64,000 nt of DNA from Bryobacterales bacterium (GCA_016789745.1 JAEUQF010000165.1:1-64000); one strand, 5' to 3'; positions 28,467 to 37,659 are shown, numbered from the stretch's first letter. Made by a program: numbers and translations. Notes: a model not told the origin generated them from the letters alone.

Positions 28467-31400
28467 ATGAAACTCTTTTCAGTCTTCGCTATCACTGCCG
28501 CCATGTTGTTCGCGCAGGGCCGTTCCAGCATCCTCGGAACGATTACAGAAGAATCGGGCGCGGTTGTTCCAGCAGCGTCCATCACCGTTACCAACACCGG
28601 CACGCAACAGAAATGGACCGTCAAATCCGGCGAGAGTGGACTGTTCGAGGTCCCCCCTCTAGAGATTGGCGTATACGAAATCACCGTTGAATTAGCAGGC
28701 TTCCGTACCACCACCGTCCGCGGAATCGCGCTTCAGGTGGATCAGCGGGAGCGCGTCGATATCAAGCTGCAGATTGGCGAGGTGACGCAGCAGATCAGCG
28801 TAACAGCCCAGACTCTGTCGGTAAGTACCGACGACGTCACCATCGGTACCGTCATTGATGCCGCCAAGATTCGCGAACTCCCCCTGCCCGGCAATCGCAA
28901 CCTGTTCCGCCTCGCCCTGCTGGCGCCCGGCATGAGCCGCGGACCCGCCTCCAGTGTCACCACCAGCGGTTTCGGGCCAGGCTTCGGCGTCGCGGCCATG
29001 GGCCAGAAAGTCCAGAACAACGCAATCTACCTGGATGGTGCTCCCCTGCGCACGTCCATCCATGGCGCCATCCGCATGCGCCCCTCTGTGGAGGCCATCG
29101 AAGAGTTCCGGGTCGAGGCCGGTTGGTATTCGGCCGAGTATGGCACGCAGTCCGGCGCGCAGATCGTTGCCACCATGCGCCCCGGCACCAACACGCTTCA
29201 CGGCACGCTGTTCGAGTTTCTCCGCAACGACATCCTTGACGCCCGTAACTTCTTCGAGGCGCCCAACTCCAGGAAACAGCCGCTACGCCGCAACACCTTC
29301 GGCGGCGTCCTCAGTGGTCCCATCGGGATTCCCAAGCTCTATAACGGGCGCAACCGCAGTTTCTTCACCTTCAATGGCGAGCTCTACCGTGAGCGCCGCA
29401 GCACGCAGGGCTTCGCGATCTACCCCTCGGCCCGGATGAAGTCGGGCGACCTCACCGAGCCTTTCTTCCGCCGCTCGGATGGTTCCCTGATCCCCATCAT
29501 GGATCTAAGCGCGGGCGCGCCGTTCCCCGGCAACCAGATCCCCGCCAGCCGTATCTCCCCGATCGCCACGAAGCTTGCCGCGTTCTGGCCCAGCCCTAAC
29601 TTCGGCTCTGCCCAGTTCGATGGCTCCAACAACTTCCAGGGCGCCACCCGCAATCGCGACAACGACGATCAATACTTCGTTCGCATCGATCACAACTTCG
29701 ATGACCGCAACCGCCTCTTCGGACGCTATGGCATCCAGACCGTCCAACTGCCGGTCTTCCCTCTCAATCCGCATCCCTTCTTCGTCAACCGGCGGCCCAG
29801 GCGGCAGCAGAACGCCACCATGAACTACTCGCGGATTCTCTCTCCCACCTGGATCAACACGCTCAAAGTGTCCTATAACCGCGACGTGTTCAAGACCAAC
29901 GACGACGTCAGCGGCACAACCTTCAACATCCTCCGCGACCTTGGGATCCCCGGCCAGACGAATCTGGCCAGCGATACGGGCTTGCCTAGCATCGGCCTCG
30001 GCGGCATCGTCTCCGGCCTTGGCAATGCCGACATCAACACCATCTGGGATGAGTCACGGCAGATCTCGGACCAGATCACCTTCACCCGCGGCAAGCACTC
30101 GGTCAAGATAGGCAGTGAGTTCACGATGCTGCGCCTCGATCGTCGCACCATCAGCTTTGTCCGCGGCGCATTCGACTTCACCGGCATCCACTCCGGCACC
30201 GCGCCAGGTGTTGCCGGCAATGAGCGCGGCCGCCTTGCGTGGGCCGACTTCCTTCTGGACCAGCCACAGCAGGTGCGTCTCGGCTTTACCGACAGGCTCC
30301 CACCCGGTGCTGACCCCGGTACCTTCCCCCGAACCCGCTTCTGGCGCTCCCACACCTACATCACCGATGACGTGAAACTGACCTCGCGCCTGACCATGAA
30401 CATCGGTGTCCGCTATGAATACAACTCGTCCATCGTGGACATCGGCGGCCAGTCGCGCAACTTCGACTTCACCCGGCAGGAACTCTATCCCGCGGTGTTG
30501 ACCAAAGGCTCGCTCAACGACCCAAGCAAGAAGCTCTTCGCTCCGCGCATCGGCTTCGCCTGGCGCCCGTTCGGCGGCAACAACACCGTGATCCGCACCG
30601 GCTACGGCATCTTCTACAACGTGAACATGATGAACATGTTCGTCCCGGCGCTGGCTGCAAATCCCCCCAACAACCTGAACATCAACGAACTCAACTCGGC
30701 GGGCGTTGTTCGCATCCGCATGCGCACCGCCGACCAGGCCGCGGCGCTGAACATCAACTCCGAGATCAACTCGGCCGATACCAAGCGAGGCGTGGGCGAC
30801 GTCCAGCAGTGGAACTTCAACATCCAACGCATGCTGCCGGCATCCATCCTGCTGGAGGTGGGGTACATGGGCTCGAAATCGGCGCACTTCGATTCTCCCC
30901 GCACTGTGAACCCCTACGTGCTAGGCACCACCCGTCGCGTTTATCCGGCCTGGGGACCCATCGAGAACATCTCGCTTGATGCATCAGGCTCCTACCATGG
31001 CATGCTGATGAAGGCCGAGAAACGCATGGCGCAAGGTATCACCTTCATTCAGACCTATACGTGGTCCAAGACCATGTTCGACTCGTTCGCCTGCTGCGGC
31101 GCGCAACGCCACAACAATCCCTATGCCTGGAACCTGGAAAAAGGCCTCGCCGAAACCGACCAGCGCCACCGCGCCACCACGGCGTTCCTCTGGGAACTCC
31201 CTTTCTATCGCGGCAAGCGCGACCTGCGCGGCCAGATCTTCGGCGGCTGGCAGTTTAACGGGTCGCTGAGCCTGGAAACCGGCATGCCCATGCATCCCAC
31301 CCAAAGCGTGTCCCCGGTGGACGATGGGTGCCCGCGCTGCAATCGCCGCCCGGACCGGCTGGCGGATGGCAATCTGGATGGCGACACCCGCACCTTGCAA

Positions 31401-31685
31401 CGCTGGTTCGATACCTCTGCCTTCGTCCTCGCCCGCGGACACTACGGCAACAGCGGCCGCAACGTGCTCTTCGCGCCAGGTTTGGCCAATCTGGATTTCG
31501 CAGTGTTCAAAAACTTCCCCATCGGCGAAAGGAAAGATATCCAGTTCCGCTGGGAGAGCTATAACTTCACCAACACGCCGGCGTTCAATCCACCCACCCT
31601 GGAGATCAGTTCCGGGAACTTCGGCCGTGTCACCAGCGCTGGGCTGGGGAGGGAGATGCAGTTTGGGCTCCGATTCCAGTTTTAA
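28467..31685 (+). CDS. TonB-dependent receptor, Oar-like
   Basis: 1072 residues from ATG 28467, chosen because a ribosome binding site (AGAGGAAGG) lies just upstream and a signal peptide starts there (MKLFSVFAITAAMLFAQ). The domain order is carboxypeptidase-regulatory (SILGTITEESGAVVPAASI), plug (NNAIYLDGAPLRT; YSAEYGTQSGAQIVATM) and a barrel ending LGREMQFGLRFQF. It follows the aminotransferase-fold gene by 53 bases on the same strand and overlaps the next PLP gene, so it likely belongs to the transcription unit 24716-32907 and may import its substrate. Confidence 0.92.
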   Translation: MKLFSVFAITAAMLFAQGRSSILGTITEESGAVVPAASITVTNTGTQQKWTVKSGESGLFEVPPLEIGVYEITVELAGFRTTTVRGIALQVDQRERVDIKLQIGEVTQQISVTAQTLSVSTDDVTIGTVIDAAKIRELPLPGNRNLFRLALLAPGMSRGPASSVTTSGFGPGFGVAAMGQKVQNNAIYLDGAPLRTSIHGAIRMRPSVEAIEEFRVEAGWYSAEYGTQSGAQIVATMRPGTNTLHGTLFEFLRNDILDARNFFEAPNSRKQPLRRNTFGGVLSGPIGIPKLYNGRNRSFFTFNGELYRERRSTQGFAIYPSARMKSGDLTEPFFRRSDGSLIPIMDLSAGAPFPGNQIPASRISPIATKLAAFWPSPNFGSAQFDGSNNFQGATRNRDNDDQYFVRIDHNFDDRNRLFGRYGIQTVQLPVFPLNPHPFFVNRRPRRQQNATMNYSRILSPTWINTLKVSYNRDVFKTNDDVSGTTFNILRDLGIPGQTNLASDTGLPSIGLGGIVSGLGNADINTIWDESRQISDQITFTRGKHSVKIGSEFTMLRLDRRTISFVRGAFDFTGIHSGTAPGVAGNERGRLAWADFLLDQPQQVRLGFTDRLPPGADPGTFPRTRFWRSHTYITDDVKLTSRLTMNIGVRYEYNSSIVDIGGQSRNFDFTRQELYPAVLTKGSLNDPSKKLFAPRIGFAWRPFGGNNTVIRTGYGIFYNVNMMNMFVPALAANPPNNLNINELNSAGVVRIRMRTADQAAALNINSEINSADTKRGVGDVQQWNFNIQRMLPASILLEVGYMGSKSAHFDSPRTVNPYVLGTTRRVYPAWGPIENISLDASGSYHGMLMKAEKRMAQGITFIQTYTWSKTMFDSFACCGAQRHNNPYAWNLEKGLAETDQRHRATTAFLWELPFYRGKRDLRGQIFGGWQFNGSLSLETGMPMHPTQSVSPVDDGCPRCNRRPDRLADGNLDGDTRTLQRWFDTSAFVLARGHYGNSGRNVLFAPGLANLDFAVFKNFPIGERKDIQFRWESYNFTNTPAFNPPTLEISSGNFGRVTSAGLGREMQFGLRFQF

Positions 31686-32907
31686 ACGCCTGCTTGCAAT
31701 CAGCCGCCGCAGGCTGATTGTCGCACTGGGAGGGCTGCCCGCGGCAGCCCACGCCAAACCCGCCTACGGAAGCCAAAGCATCTACACGCGGATGTTTGGG
31801 CTTCGGCCACTGCTCTGCGCGAGGGGCCACACCACAGCCTACGGAGGCTCACTCATGCCGCCGGAAGTCATGCGCGCCATGATCGAGGCCAACGACTACT
31901 TCATTGACCTGCACGAACTGAACCGCGCCGCCGGCCGCCGTATTGCCCAAATGATGCAAGCCGAAGCCGCCATGGTCACTGCCGGAGCCTTCTCCGCCAT
32001 GATGCTGGGTGCGGCGGCCTGCCTCACCGGCACTGATGCGGCCAGGATCGACGCGCTGCCCCATCCCACCTGGCCCCGCAAAGTGTGCCTGCTGCAAAAG
32101 GCACACCGGGAGAGCTACGACCGCGCTTATCGCACCGCCGGTATGGTGATTCGCGAGTGCAACACCCGCGAGCAACTAGCCAGCGCCATCGGCCCGGATA
32201 CTGCCTTGATCGCTGCCCTGGCAAGCACCGAGAAGGCGGCCATGACCGATCGCAGCATCATGCAGCCGCACGAGTTCGTGGAGCTTGGTAAGCGCTCCGG
32301 CGTGCCCACTATCATTGACGCGGCAGCCGAGATCCCTCCGGCTGCCACGCTCACCCGCTTCACGAAAATGGGCTTCGATCTGGTGGCCATCAGCGGCGGT
32401 AAGGGCCTGCTAGGACCGCAAGCCACCGGCATCCTGGCCGGCAGGAAAGTGCTCATCGACGCCGCTGTCCTGCACCACTCGCCCAACACCGGAGTCGGAC
32501 GCGGGATGAAAGTGGGCAAGGAAGAGATCGTCGGTCTGGTCGCGGCGATGGAGCTTTACCTTGCCCAGGACCGGGAGGCCGTCCACGAGACCTGGAACAA
32601 TCGCGTTCGGACTCTTGTGCAGGAGTTACAGAGGATTCCCGGACTGCGCGTCGAACACCGCATGGCGGCGAATGGCCACGACCATGGCTTTCTCGAAGCT
32701 GTCATCACATGGGACCCGAAGGTGATCCCGCTATCGGCGAAGAGACTCACCGAACTGCTGCTCAATGGCGAGCCGCGCATGGTCTACTATCCCGAGTACG
32801 GCGATGAGCACAGCGGCGTCCTGCAGACCCGCAGTATGAAGGAGGGCGAAGAGATCCTTGCCGCCCGCCGCTTGCGTGAGATCTTCCTGGCTCCAACCAA
32901 GGGCTGA
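31663..32907 (+). CDS. SelA-like PLP-dependent protein with Tat-like signal
   Basis: 414 residues from TTG 31663. The start is inferred: a strong purine-rich site (GGGGAGGGAG, 31646-31655) is spaced seven bases before it, and the frame then encodes a Tat-like leader (SRRRLIVALGGLPAAAHA). The first ATG that could serve, at 31792, would remove conserved sequence. The fold is the SelA/DgaE-type branch of PLP enzymes: cofactor lysine K247 in SGGKGLLGPQATG and IIDAAAEIPP with D219. It is not a true selenocysteine synthase, given the leader and context; ammonia-lyase or aldolase chemistry is typical of relatives. It overlaps the receptor gene by 23 bases. Confidence 0.82.
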   Translation: MGSDSSFKRLLAISRRRLIVALGGLPAAAHAKPAYGSQSIYTRMFGLRPLLCARGHTTAYGGSLMPPEVMRAMIEANDYFIDLHELNRAAGRRIAQMMQAEAAMVTAGAFSAMMLGAAACLTGTDAARIDALPHPTWPRKVCLLQKAHRESYDRAYRTAGMVIRECNTREQLASAIGPDTALIAALASTEKAAMTDRSIMQPHEFVELGKRSGVPTIIDAAAEIPPAATLTRFTKMGFDLVAISGGKGLLGPQATGILAGRKVLIDAAVLHHSPNTGVGRGMKVGKEEIVGLVAAMELYLAQDREAVHETWNNRVRTLVQELQRIPGLRVEHRMAANGHDHGFLEAVITWDPKVIPLSAKRLTELLLNGEPRMVYYPEYGDEHSGVLQTRSMKEGEEILAARRLREIFLAPTKG

Positions 32908-32908
32908 C

Positions 32909-33373
32909 CTATTTCAATTGCCGCAACTCTCGCGTCGCCTCATCGTACTGGCCGCGTTCCAGCAGAATCCGGCTGATCTCCAGCCGCGCCAGCGGCACGT
33001 CCTCCGCCGCCTGCCGCAGATGGTGTAGCGCCGACTCTGGTGATCGCTTCCCCATCACCAGCGTCAAACCCAGCCAGTAGTGTGCCTCCGCATCAAATGG
33101 CCGCAAGCGCACCAACTCCCGTGCCCGCGTCTCCGCCCGCCCATGCTCGCCCGCTGCGTTCCACGCCTGCACCGCCGCTCGTAGTGTCTGCACATCGCGT
33201 GGATTCGTCCGCAGAATCCGTTCGAACACCTCCACCGCCTTCTCCGGCTCCTGCTTCTGGTGATAGGCTTCGCCCCATGCCCGCCACACCGCCAAATCTT
33301 CTATCGGCAAGGGCTCCGCCACCGGCACCACCGGCATACCCGGAAGAATCAACAACGCCGCTATCCAGAACAT
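32909..33373 (-). CDS. TPR-repeat protein, small, exported or membrane-anchored
   Basis: 154 residues with a short hydrophobic N-terminus (MFWIAALLILPGMPVV). Three to four degenerate TPR units follow: AVWRAWGEAYHQKQEPEKAV, ALRAAVQAWNAAGEHGRAET, AHYWLGLTLVMGKRSPESAL and LARLEISRILLERGQYDEA. Such repeats bind partner proteins. Its stop nearly abuts that of the SelA-like gene on the other strand. It may share a transcript with the spermidine-synthase-like gene 81 bases upstream. No specific role can be assigned. Confidence 0.8.
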   Translation of the reverse strand: MFWIAALLILPGMPVVPVAEPLPIEDLAVWRAWGEAYHQKQEPEKAVEVFERILRTNPRDVQTLRAAVQAWNAAGEHGRAETRARELVRLRPFDAEAHYWLGLTLVMGKRSPESALHHLRQAAEDVPLARLEISRILLERGQYDEATRELRQLK

Positions 33374-33454
33374 CCTCCTCTTTTGTGGAGTCTGCCCTTG
33401 GAAGCCGCACGCCTCCCCGGTCCTAAACCTGGCCGAAAATATCCTGGTACTCGA

Positions 33455-35578
33455 CTACCGCCGCACCACGCTCAACAGGCTCGAATAGTCGTCAGTCCAC
33501 AACCGCAGCCCCGCCCGCGGTTTCACCGCCTCGCCCGCCCCTTCGAACACCTTGTGCCCGAAGGCGTCTTTGTTCCCAATCAACACCCACGTCGACCCGA
33601 AGCAGCTCTTCTCCTCATCCTCTTCGGTCTCCACCTGCAGTGTCGCCTTGCCCAACTCCGTCGCCACTCGTTCCAGTACCGGCTCCAGATCCAGATACCG
33701 GTTGGACGTATGCATCGCCAGGATTCCGTTTGGCTTCAGGTGCCGGAAATACAACTCGATCGCGTCTTTCGTCAACAGGTGTACCGGAATCGAGTCGCCC
33801 GAAAAGCAGTCCACTGCCAGCACGTCGAAGTTCTGCACTGGGTCCCGTTCCAGCGCCAGCCGGGCGTCGCCCAGCGCCACCGACACTTCTCCCGGCGCCT
33901 CCGGCAGATAGAAAAACTCCTTCTTCGCCAGTTCCACCACCATCGGGTTGATCTCGTAGAAGCGGTAATAGTCGCCCGGCCGCGCATAGCCCGCCACGGT
34001 CCCCGCCCCTAACCCAAACACGCCTACCCTCTGCTGCACCCCCTCCTGCCGCGTCCGGATCGCTACCCCCACTCCCGTCGCCGGGCAGTAATAGGTCAGC
34101 GGATCCCGCCGCCGTGTCGGATGCAGCCACTCCTCGCCATGGTTGATCGCCCCGTGCAATAGCGTTCGATACTGGTCCAACTCCCCGGCGCTCCCGTTCT
34201 CCCGCACCCGTAGCGACCCATAGAAATTCCGTTTCACGATCTTGTACTCGCCCACCGTGTTCCGGATGATTCGCCCGTTGAACACGCACAGCCCCAACAC
34301 ACCGGCCATTAGAAGGATGATCACCCAACTCGTCCAGCCTTCATAGAATCGGGACGTCGGATCGCCCACCAGCACCATCACTCCCAGAAACCCCGTGAAG
34401 ATCAGCGTGATCGGAAATTCAAAGTACGACGGAAACACGTACGGCGCAAGTAGTCCCACGAACAGCCCGCCCACCGCGCCGCCCACCGACAACATCAGGT
34501 AGAACGATGTCAGGTACTTCGGATGCGGCTTCTGCTTCACCAACTCCCCATGGCAGAACATGCAGCAGATGAAGAAGCCCGAACAGAAAATGGCCAGCAG
34601 CACCGCCAGTTTGTGATCCTCGGTCCCGGTGTACAGCACATATGACATTCCGCCCAGCGCCACCGGCAGCAGCGCATAGTAGAACGGCCGCCGGTACCAC
34701 CCGTCCGCGTCAAAGCAAAGAATGAATGTGATCAGGTACAACGTCAGCGGCACAATCCACAGAAACGGAATCGACGCCACGTCCGCCGTCAGGTGGTTGG
34801 TCACCGAGAGCAGCAGCGCAGAAGGACACGCCGCCAGCGCCACCCACATCGCCAGCTTGCCCACCGTCGGCGGTTCATCGGGAGCGGCTGCTACCTCCGT
34901 TGCATCCACTGCCACCGGCTCCGACGCAGGCGCCGCTTCCAACTCCGGTGCCGGCAACGGTACCGCCGACGGTTCCGGCACATCTTCCGCTACACCGGAA
35001 CCGCTCTTCCAAGCCGTCAGTCCGCACAGTGCCGCGAACCCCGCATACGCTACCGACCACAAGGTCCCCTGCTGCCGCGAAGGCAGGAACGGCTCCACCA
35101 GCGCGGGATAACTCAACAGCGCCAGCATCGACCCGAAGTTCGACAACGCGAACAGCCGGTACGGCAACGCTCCCTTACCGGTGCGCGAATACCAACTCTG
35201 CAGCAGCGGGCTCGTCGTCGACAGCAGGAAGTAGGGGAATCCTACGCACGCCCCCAGCAGCAGCAGAATCCCAATTGAAGGATTCGCGCCCCCCACCGGC
35301 TTCCATTGCGGCCCTGGCGTGATCGGCAGCACCAGCAGACTCAGCCCCAGCAACCCCATATGCAGATAGCTGTGCCGCCGCGGCGTCAGATGCTTCACGC
35401 CCCACCACACGTACAGATATCCCAGCAGCAGCACGATCTGGAAGAACAGCATGCAGGTGGTCCACACCGCCGCCGACCCGCCAAACCACGGCAATATCAT
35501 CCGCGCTATGAGCGGCTGTACCTGAAACAACAGGAACGCGCTGAGAAAGATCGTAACCGCGTAGAGAGCGATGCCCAT
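33455..35578 (-). CDS. Fused membrane / spermidine-synthase-like protein
   Basis: 707 residues. The N-terminal part has many membrane segments (starting LYAVTIFLSAFLLFQVQPLI) interrupted near residues 190-235 by an Ala/Pro/Glu-rich loop. The C-terminal about 230 residues form a Rossmann methyltransferase-like domain of spermidine-synthase type: GLGAGTVAGY, RFYEINP, VALGDARLALE and DVLAVDCFSGD. The last carries the Asp-rich substrate motif in changed form. These fused proteins are common in soil bacteria, but a polyamine product has not been generally shown. ATG 35578 has a GGGAG site upstream. It is divergent from the histidine kinase gene. Confidence 0.87.
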   Translation of the reverse strand: MGIALYAVTIFLSAFLLFQVQPLIARMILPWFGGSAAVWTTCMLFFQIVLLLGYLYVWWGVKHLTPRRHSYLHMGLLGLSLLVLPITPGPQWKPVGGANPSIGILLLLGACVGFPYFLLSTTSPLLQSWYSRTGKGALPYRLFALSNFGSMLALLSYPALVEPFLPSRQQGTLWSVAYAGFAALCGLTAWKSGSGVAEDVPEPSAVPLPAPELEAAPASEPVAVDATEVAAAPDEPPTVGKLAMWVALAACPSALLLSVTNHLTADVASIPFLWIVPLTLYLITFILCFDADGWYRRPFYYALLPVALGGMSYVLYTGTEDHKLAVLLAIFCSGFFICCMFCHGELVKQKPHPKYLTSFYLMLSVGGAVGGLFVGLLAPYVFPSYFEFPITLIFTGFLGVMVLVGDPTSRFYEGWTSWVIILLMAGVLGLCVFNGRIIRNTVGEYKIVKRNFYGSLRVRENGSAGELDQYRTLLHGAINHGEEWLHPTRRRDPLTYYCPATGVGVAIRTRQEGVQQRVGVFGLGAGTVAGYARPGDYYRFYEINPMVVELAKKEFFYLPEAPGEVSVALGDARLALERDPVQNFDVLAVDCFSGDSIPVHLLTKDAIELYFRHLKPNGILAMHTSNRYLDLEPVLERVATELGKATLQVETEEDEEKSCFGSTWVLIGNKDAFGHKVFEGAGEAVKPRAGLRLWTDDYSSLLSVVRR

Positions 35579-35593
35579 GCAATCTCCCTAGCT

Positions 35594-35599
35594 TACAAT
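35594..35599 (+). promoter_or_regulatory. Candidate -10 box before the histidine kinase start
   Basis: TACAAT begins 13 bases before the TTG start at 35607. No clear ribosome binding site intervenes. It belongs to the set of -10-like hexamers at nearly fixed distance from start codons described in the findings. Confidence 0.35.
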
Positions 35600-35606
35600 T
35601 AATGGA

Positions 35607-37034
35607 TTGTCCCAGCCCGATCCGCATCGCACACCCCGTGGCCTGGCGCGGCTGTTCGGCGACCTCAAAGTGCGGCCGAAGCTGATCGTGCTGCATAACC
35701 TCTTCTTCCTCATCCTTACCTGCGCCGTCTACTTCGCCCTCATCCCCGTCTTCCAGGATCGCGTCGCCCTGTCCCGCGCCCGCGAAAATAGCCTCATCCT
35801 CAATATGTTCCAGGATGACCGGTCGCTCCCCTCGGCCGCCGAGCTCCAGATGTACAACTTTGAAGAGGGCAATGCCGAAGCCCTCAGTGTCCCAGCCGAT
35901 GTCCGCCACTGGCTGGACCAGCATCCCGGCCAAGTTTGGCGCGACCGCAACCAGTCTGAGTTCGCCTTCCGCCGTACCGCCTCCGGCACCTACCGCCGCG
36001 TCCGCCTCCCGGACATCTTCCATGACGACATGATCGACCGTGCCCAGCGTACGCTCTTCATCGTCCTTGGCGCCATTTACTGCCTGGCGGTACTCACTCT
36101 CGAGTTCCTCATCATGCCGCAGTACGTCTATCGCCCCATCAAGATCGCCCTCCGCGCCGATCGCGCCACGCAGGAAGGCGATCGCGATCACGAGATCATT
36201 CGCGAAGAAGACATCCTGGAAGATGAAATCGGCCAGATCATGCGGTCCCGCAACGATACCGTCCGCGAACTCCGCAAACACGAAGAGGAACTCGCCCGCG
36301 CCCTAGGCCAACTGGAAGCCACTGCCGAAGACCTTCGCCGTAAGAACCTGCTACTGGAGAATCAGGACCGCCTCGCCTCCATCGGCCTGCTCAGCGCCAG
36401 TGTCGCCCACGAAATCAATACACCGCTCACGGTTCTCCATGGCTCTATCGAGAAGCTTCTCGAACGTGCCACGGATGCTCCTACCCGCGACCGCCTCCAT
36501 CGCATGCAGCGCGTCACCGAACGCCTGCGCACCATCAGCGAATCCCTGGTCGATTTCGCCCGCCGCCCCAAGCACAACGTAGAGCCCGTTGCCGTCCGTC
36601 CTATCATTGAGGAAGCTTGGGGCCTGCTGGAAATCGACGATAAGTCCAGCTCCGTTACTTTCTCTAACGAAGTCGATCCCACCCACCGCGTCATGGGCAA
36701 TGTCGACCGCCTCGCTCAAGTATTCCTAAACCTCCTGCGCAATGCCCTCAACGCCATCCATGAGCGTGGCAACATCCGCGTCCGTTCCGCCAAAATCGAG
36801 GAAGGCGGCCGCACCTGGATCGATATTGCGGTGGAAGACGACGGCCCTGGTATCCCGCCCGACGTGCTTCCCGAGATCTTCGATGCTTTTGTCACCACTC
36901 GCCTTGATGCCAACGGTACCGGTCTTGGGCTTACCGTCTCCGATGCCATCGTCCGGCAGCACGGCGGCAGTATCACGGCGTCGAATTGCCCAAAGGGTGG
37001 TGCCCGCCTGGAGGTGAAGCTTCCGCATGCCTGA
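35607..37034 (+). CDS. Membrane sensor histidine kinase
   Basis: 475 residues from a TTG; the nearby ATG at 35602 is in another frame. Membrane segments at about 26-49 and 148-170 flank a periplasmic sensor of about 100 residues. A HAMP-like region and coiled coil (205-250) lead to the HisKA domain with phosphate-accepting H268 (SVAHEINTPL). The ATP-binding boxes are complete: N box NLLRNALNAI, G1 DDGPGIP, F box FDAFVTTR and G2 GTGLGLTV. The sensed signal is unknown. It overlaps the response-regulator gene by eight bases, so the two form a cognate pair. Confidence 0.92.
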   Translation: MSQPDPHRTPRGLARLFGDLKVRPKLIVLHNLFFLILTCAVYFALIPVFQDRVALSRARENSLILNMFQDDRSLPSAAELQMYNFEEGNAEALSVPADVRHWLDQHPGQVWRDRNQSEFAFRRTASGTYRRVRLPDIFHDDMIDRAQRTLFIVLGAIYCLAVLTLEFLIMPQYVYRPIKIALRADRATQEGDRDHEIIREEDILEDEIGQIMRSRNDTVRELRKHEEELARALGQLEATAEDLRRKNLLLENQDRLASIGLLSASVAHEINTPLTVLHGSIEKLLERATDAPTRDRLHRMQRVTERLRTISESLVDFARRPKHNVEPVAVRPIIEEAWGLLEIDDKSSSVTFSNEVDPTHRVMGNVDRLAQVFLNLLRNALNAIHERGNIRVRSAKIEEGGRTWIDIAVEDDGPGIPPDVLPEIFDAFVTTRLDANGTGLGLTVSDAIVRQHGGSITASNCPKGGARLEVKLPHA

Positions 37035-37644
37035 TCTCGACTCCGCCATCGATATCGCTGTCCTTGACGACGACCCGGACTTCCGTAACTACATCGAAGA
37101 CATGCTTGCCGACGAAGGTCTCTACACCGTCCGTGCCTTCGATCACCCCGAGGCTCTCTTCAAAGGTTGTGAGGAGCGACTGCCGCACATGGTTCTGCTC
37201 GACATGAAGATGGGCGAGTTCAGGGGTGACCAGGTGCTGGAGCAACTCCAGGCACGCTACCCCGGCCTCTGTGTGATCATTGTCACCGGTTATCCGTCTC
37301 TCGAAGACATGCGCAGCACCTTTCGCCGCAAGGTCTTCGATTACCTCGCCAAGCCCTTCACTCTAGCCCAACTCCGCCAGGTTCTGAGCCACGCCGCCGA
37401 CACCTTCGGCTGGGGCAAGACGCCGCAGGAGGTCCTTCGGGAACGCCTCGGTCAGCGCATCAAACTGCTCCGCATCGAACGCGACTGGTCCCTCAAAGAC
37501 CTCGCAGGCGTTGCCCGCCTGAGCATCTCGCAAGTCAGCAGCATCGAACGCGGCGCCCATCTGCCCAGCATGGAAAGCCTGTTGGCTATCTGCCGCGCGC
37601 TGGATAAGAAGCCCAGCGAACTGCTGTCCTCCATCGACTTCTAG
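37027..37644 (+). CDS. Response regulator: receiver domain fused to XRE-type helix-turn-helix
   Basis: 205 residues. The receiver domain (1-120) has the acidic pair at D14-D16, the phospho-acceptor D59 (MVLLDM), T87 (IVTGYP) and K109 (YLAKPF), all in the expected order. After a linker, residues about 139-200 form an XRE/Cro-type HTH (LGQRIKLLRIERDWSLKDLA, RLSISQVSSIERGAHLPS). An XRE output is uncommon in response regulators, which more often carry OmpR, NarL or NtrC-type domains. It probably represses or activates genes when phosphorylated by the overlapping kinase; targets are unknown. Confidence 0.9.
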   Translation: MPDLDSAIDIAVLDDDPDFRNYIEDMLADEGLYTVRAFDHPEALFKGCEERLPHMVLLDMKMGEFRGDQVLEQLQARYPGLCVIIVTGYPSLEDMRSTFRRKVFDYLAKPFTLAQLRQVLSHAADTFGWGKTPQEVLRERLGQRIKLLRIERDWSLKDLAGVARLSISQVSSIERGAHLPSMESLLAICRALDKKPSELLSSIDF

Positions 37645-37653
37645 TCAGCCAGT

Positions 37654-37659
37654 TACAAT
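37654..37659 (+). promoter_or_regulatory. Candidate -10 box before the cyclophilin start
   Basis: TACAAT begins 13 bases before ATG 37667, and no ribosome binding site lies in the eight bases between. It would allow separate, leaderless expression from the kinase/regulator pair. Confidence 0.35.

Noticed and set aside
31324..31662. Extended N-terminus of the SelA-like frame
   Set aside because: This part of the frame overlaps the conserved end of the TonB receptor barrel and encodes Arg/Pro/Ser-rich shadow sequence; the Tat-like leader and ribosome binding site support the TTG at 31663.
35602..35604. ATG as start of the histidine kinase
   Set aside because: It is in a different reading frame; the kinase frame is closed by TAG at 35589 and its first usable codon is TTG 35607.
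35175..36281. 368-codon open frame on the minus strand
   Set aside because: It spans the divergent starts of the spermidine-synthase-like and kinase genes in the wrong frame; both real genes have clear motifs.
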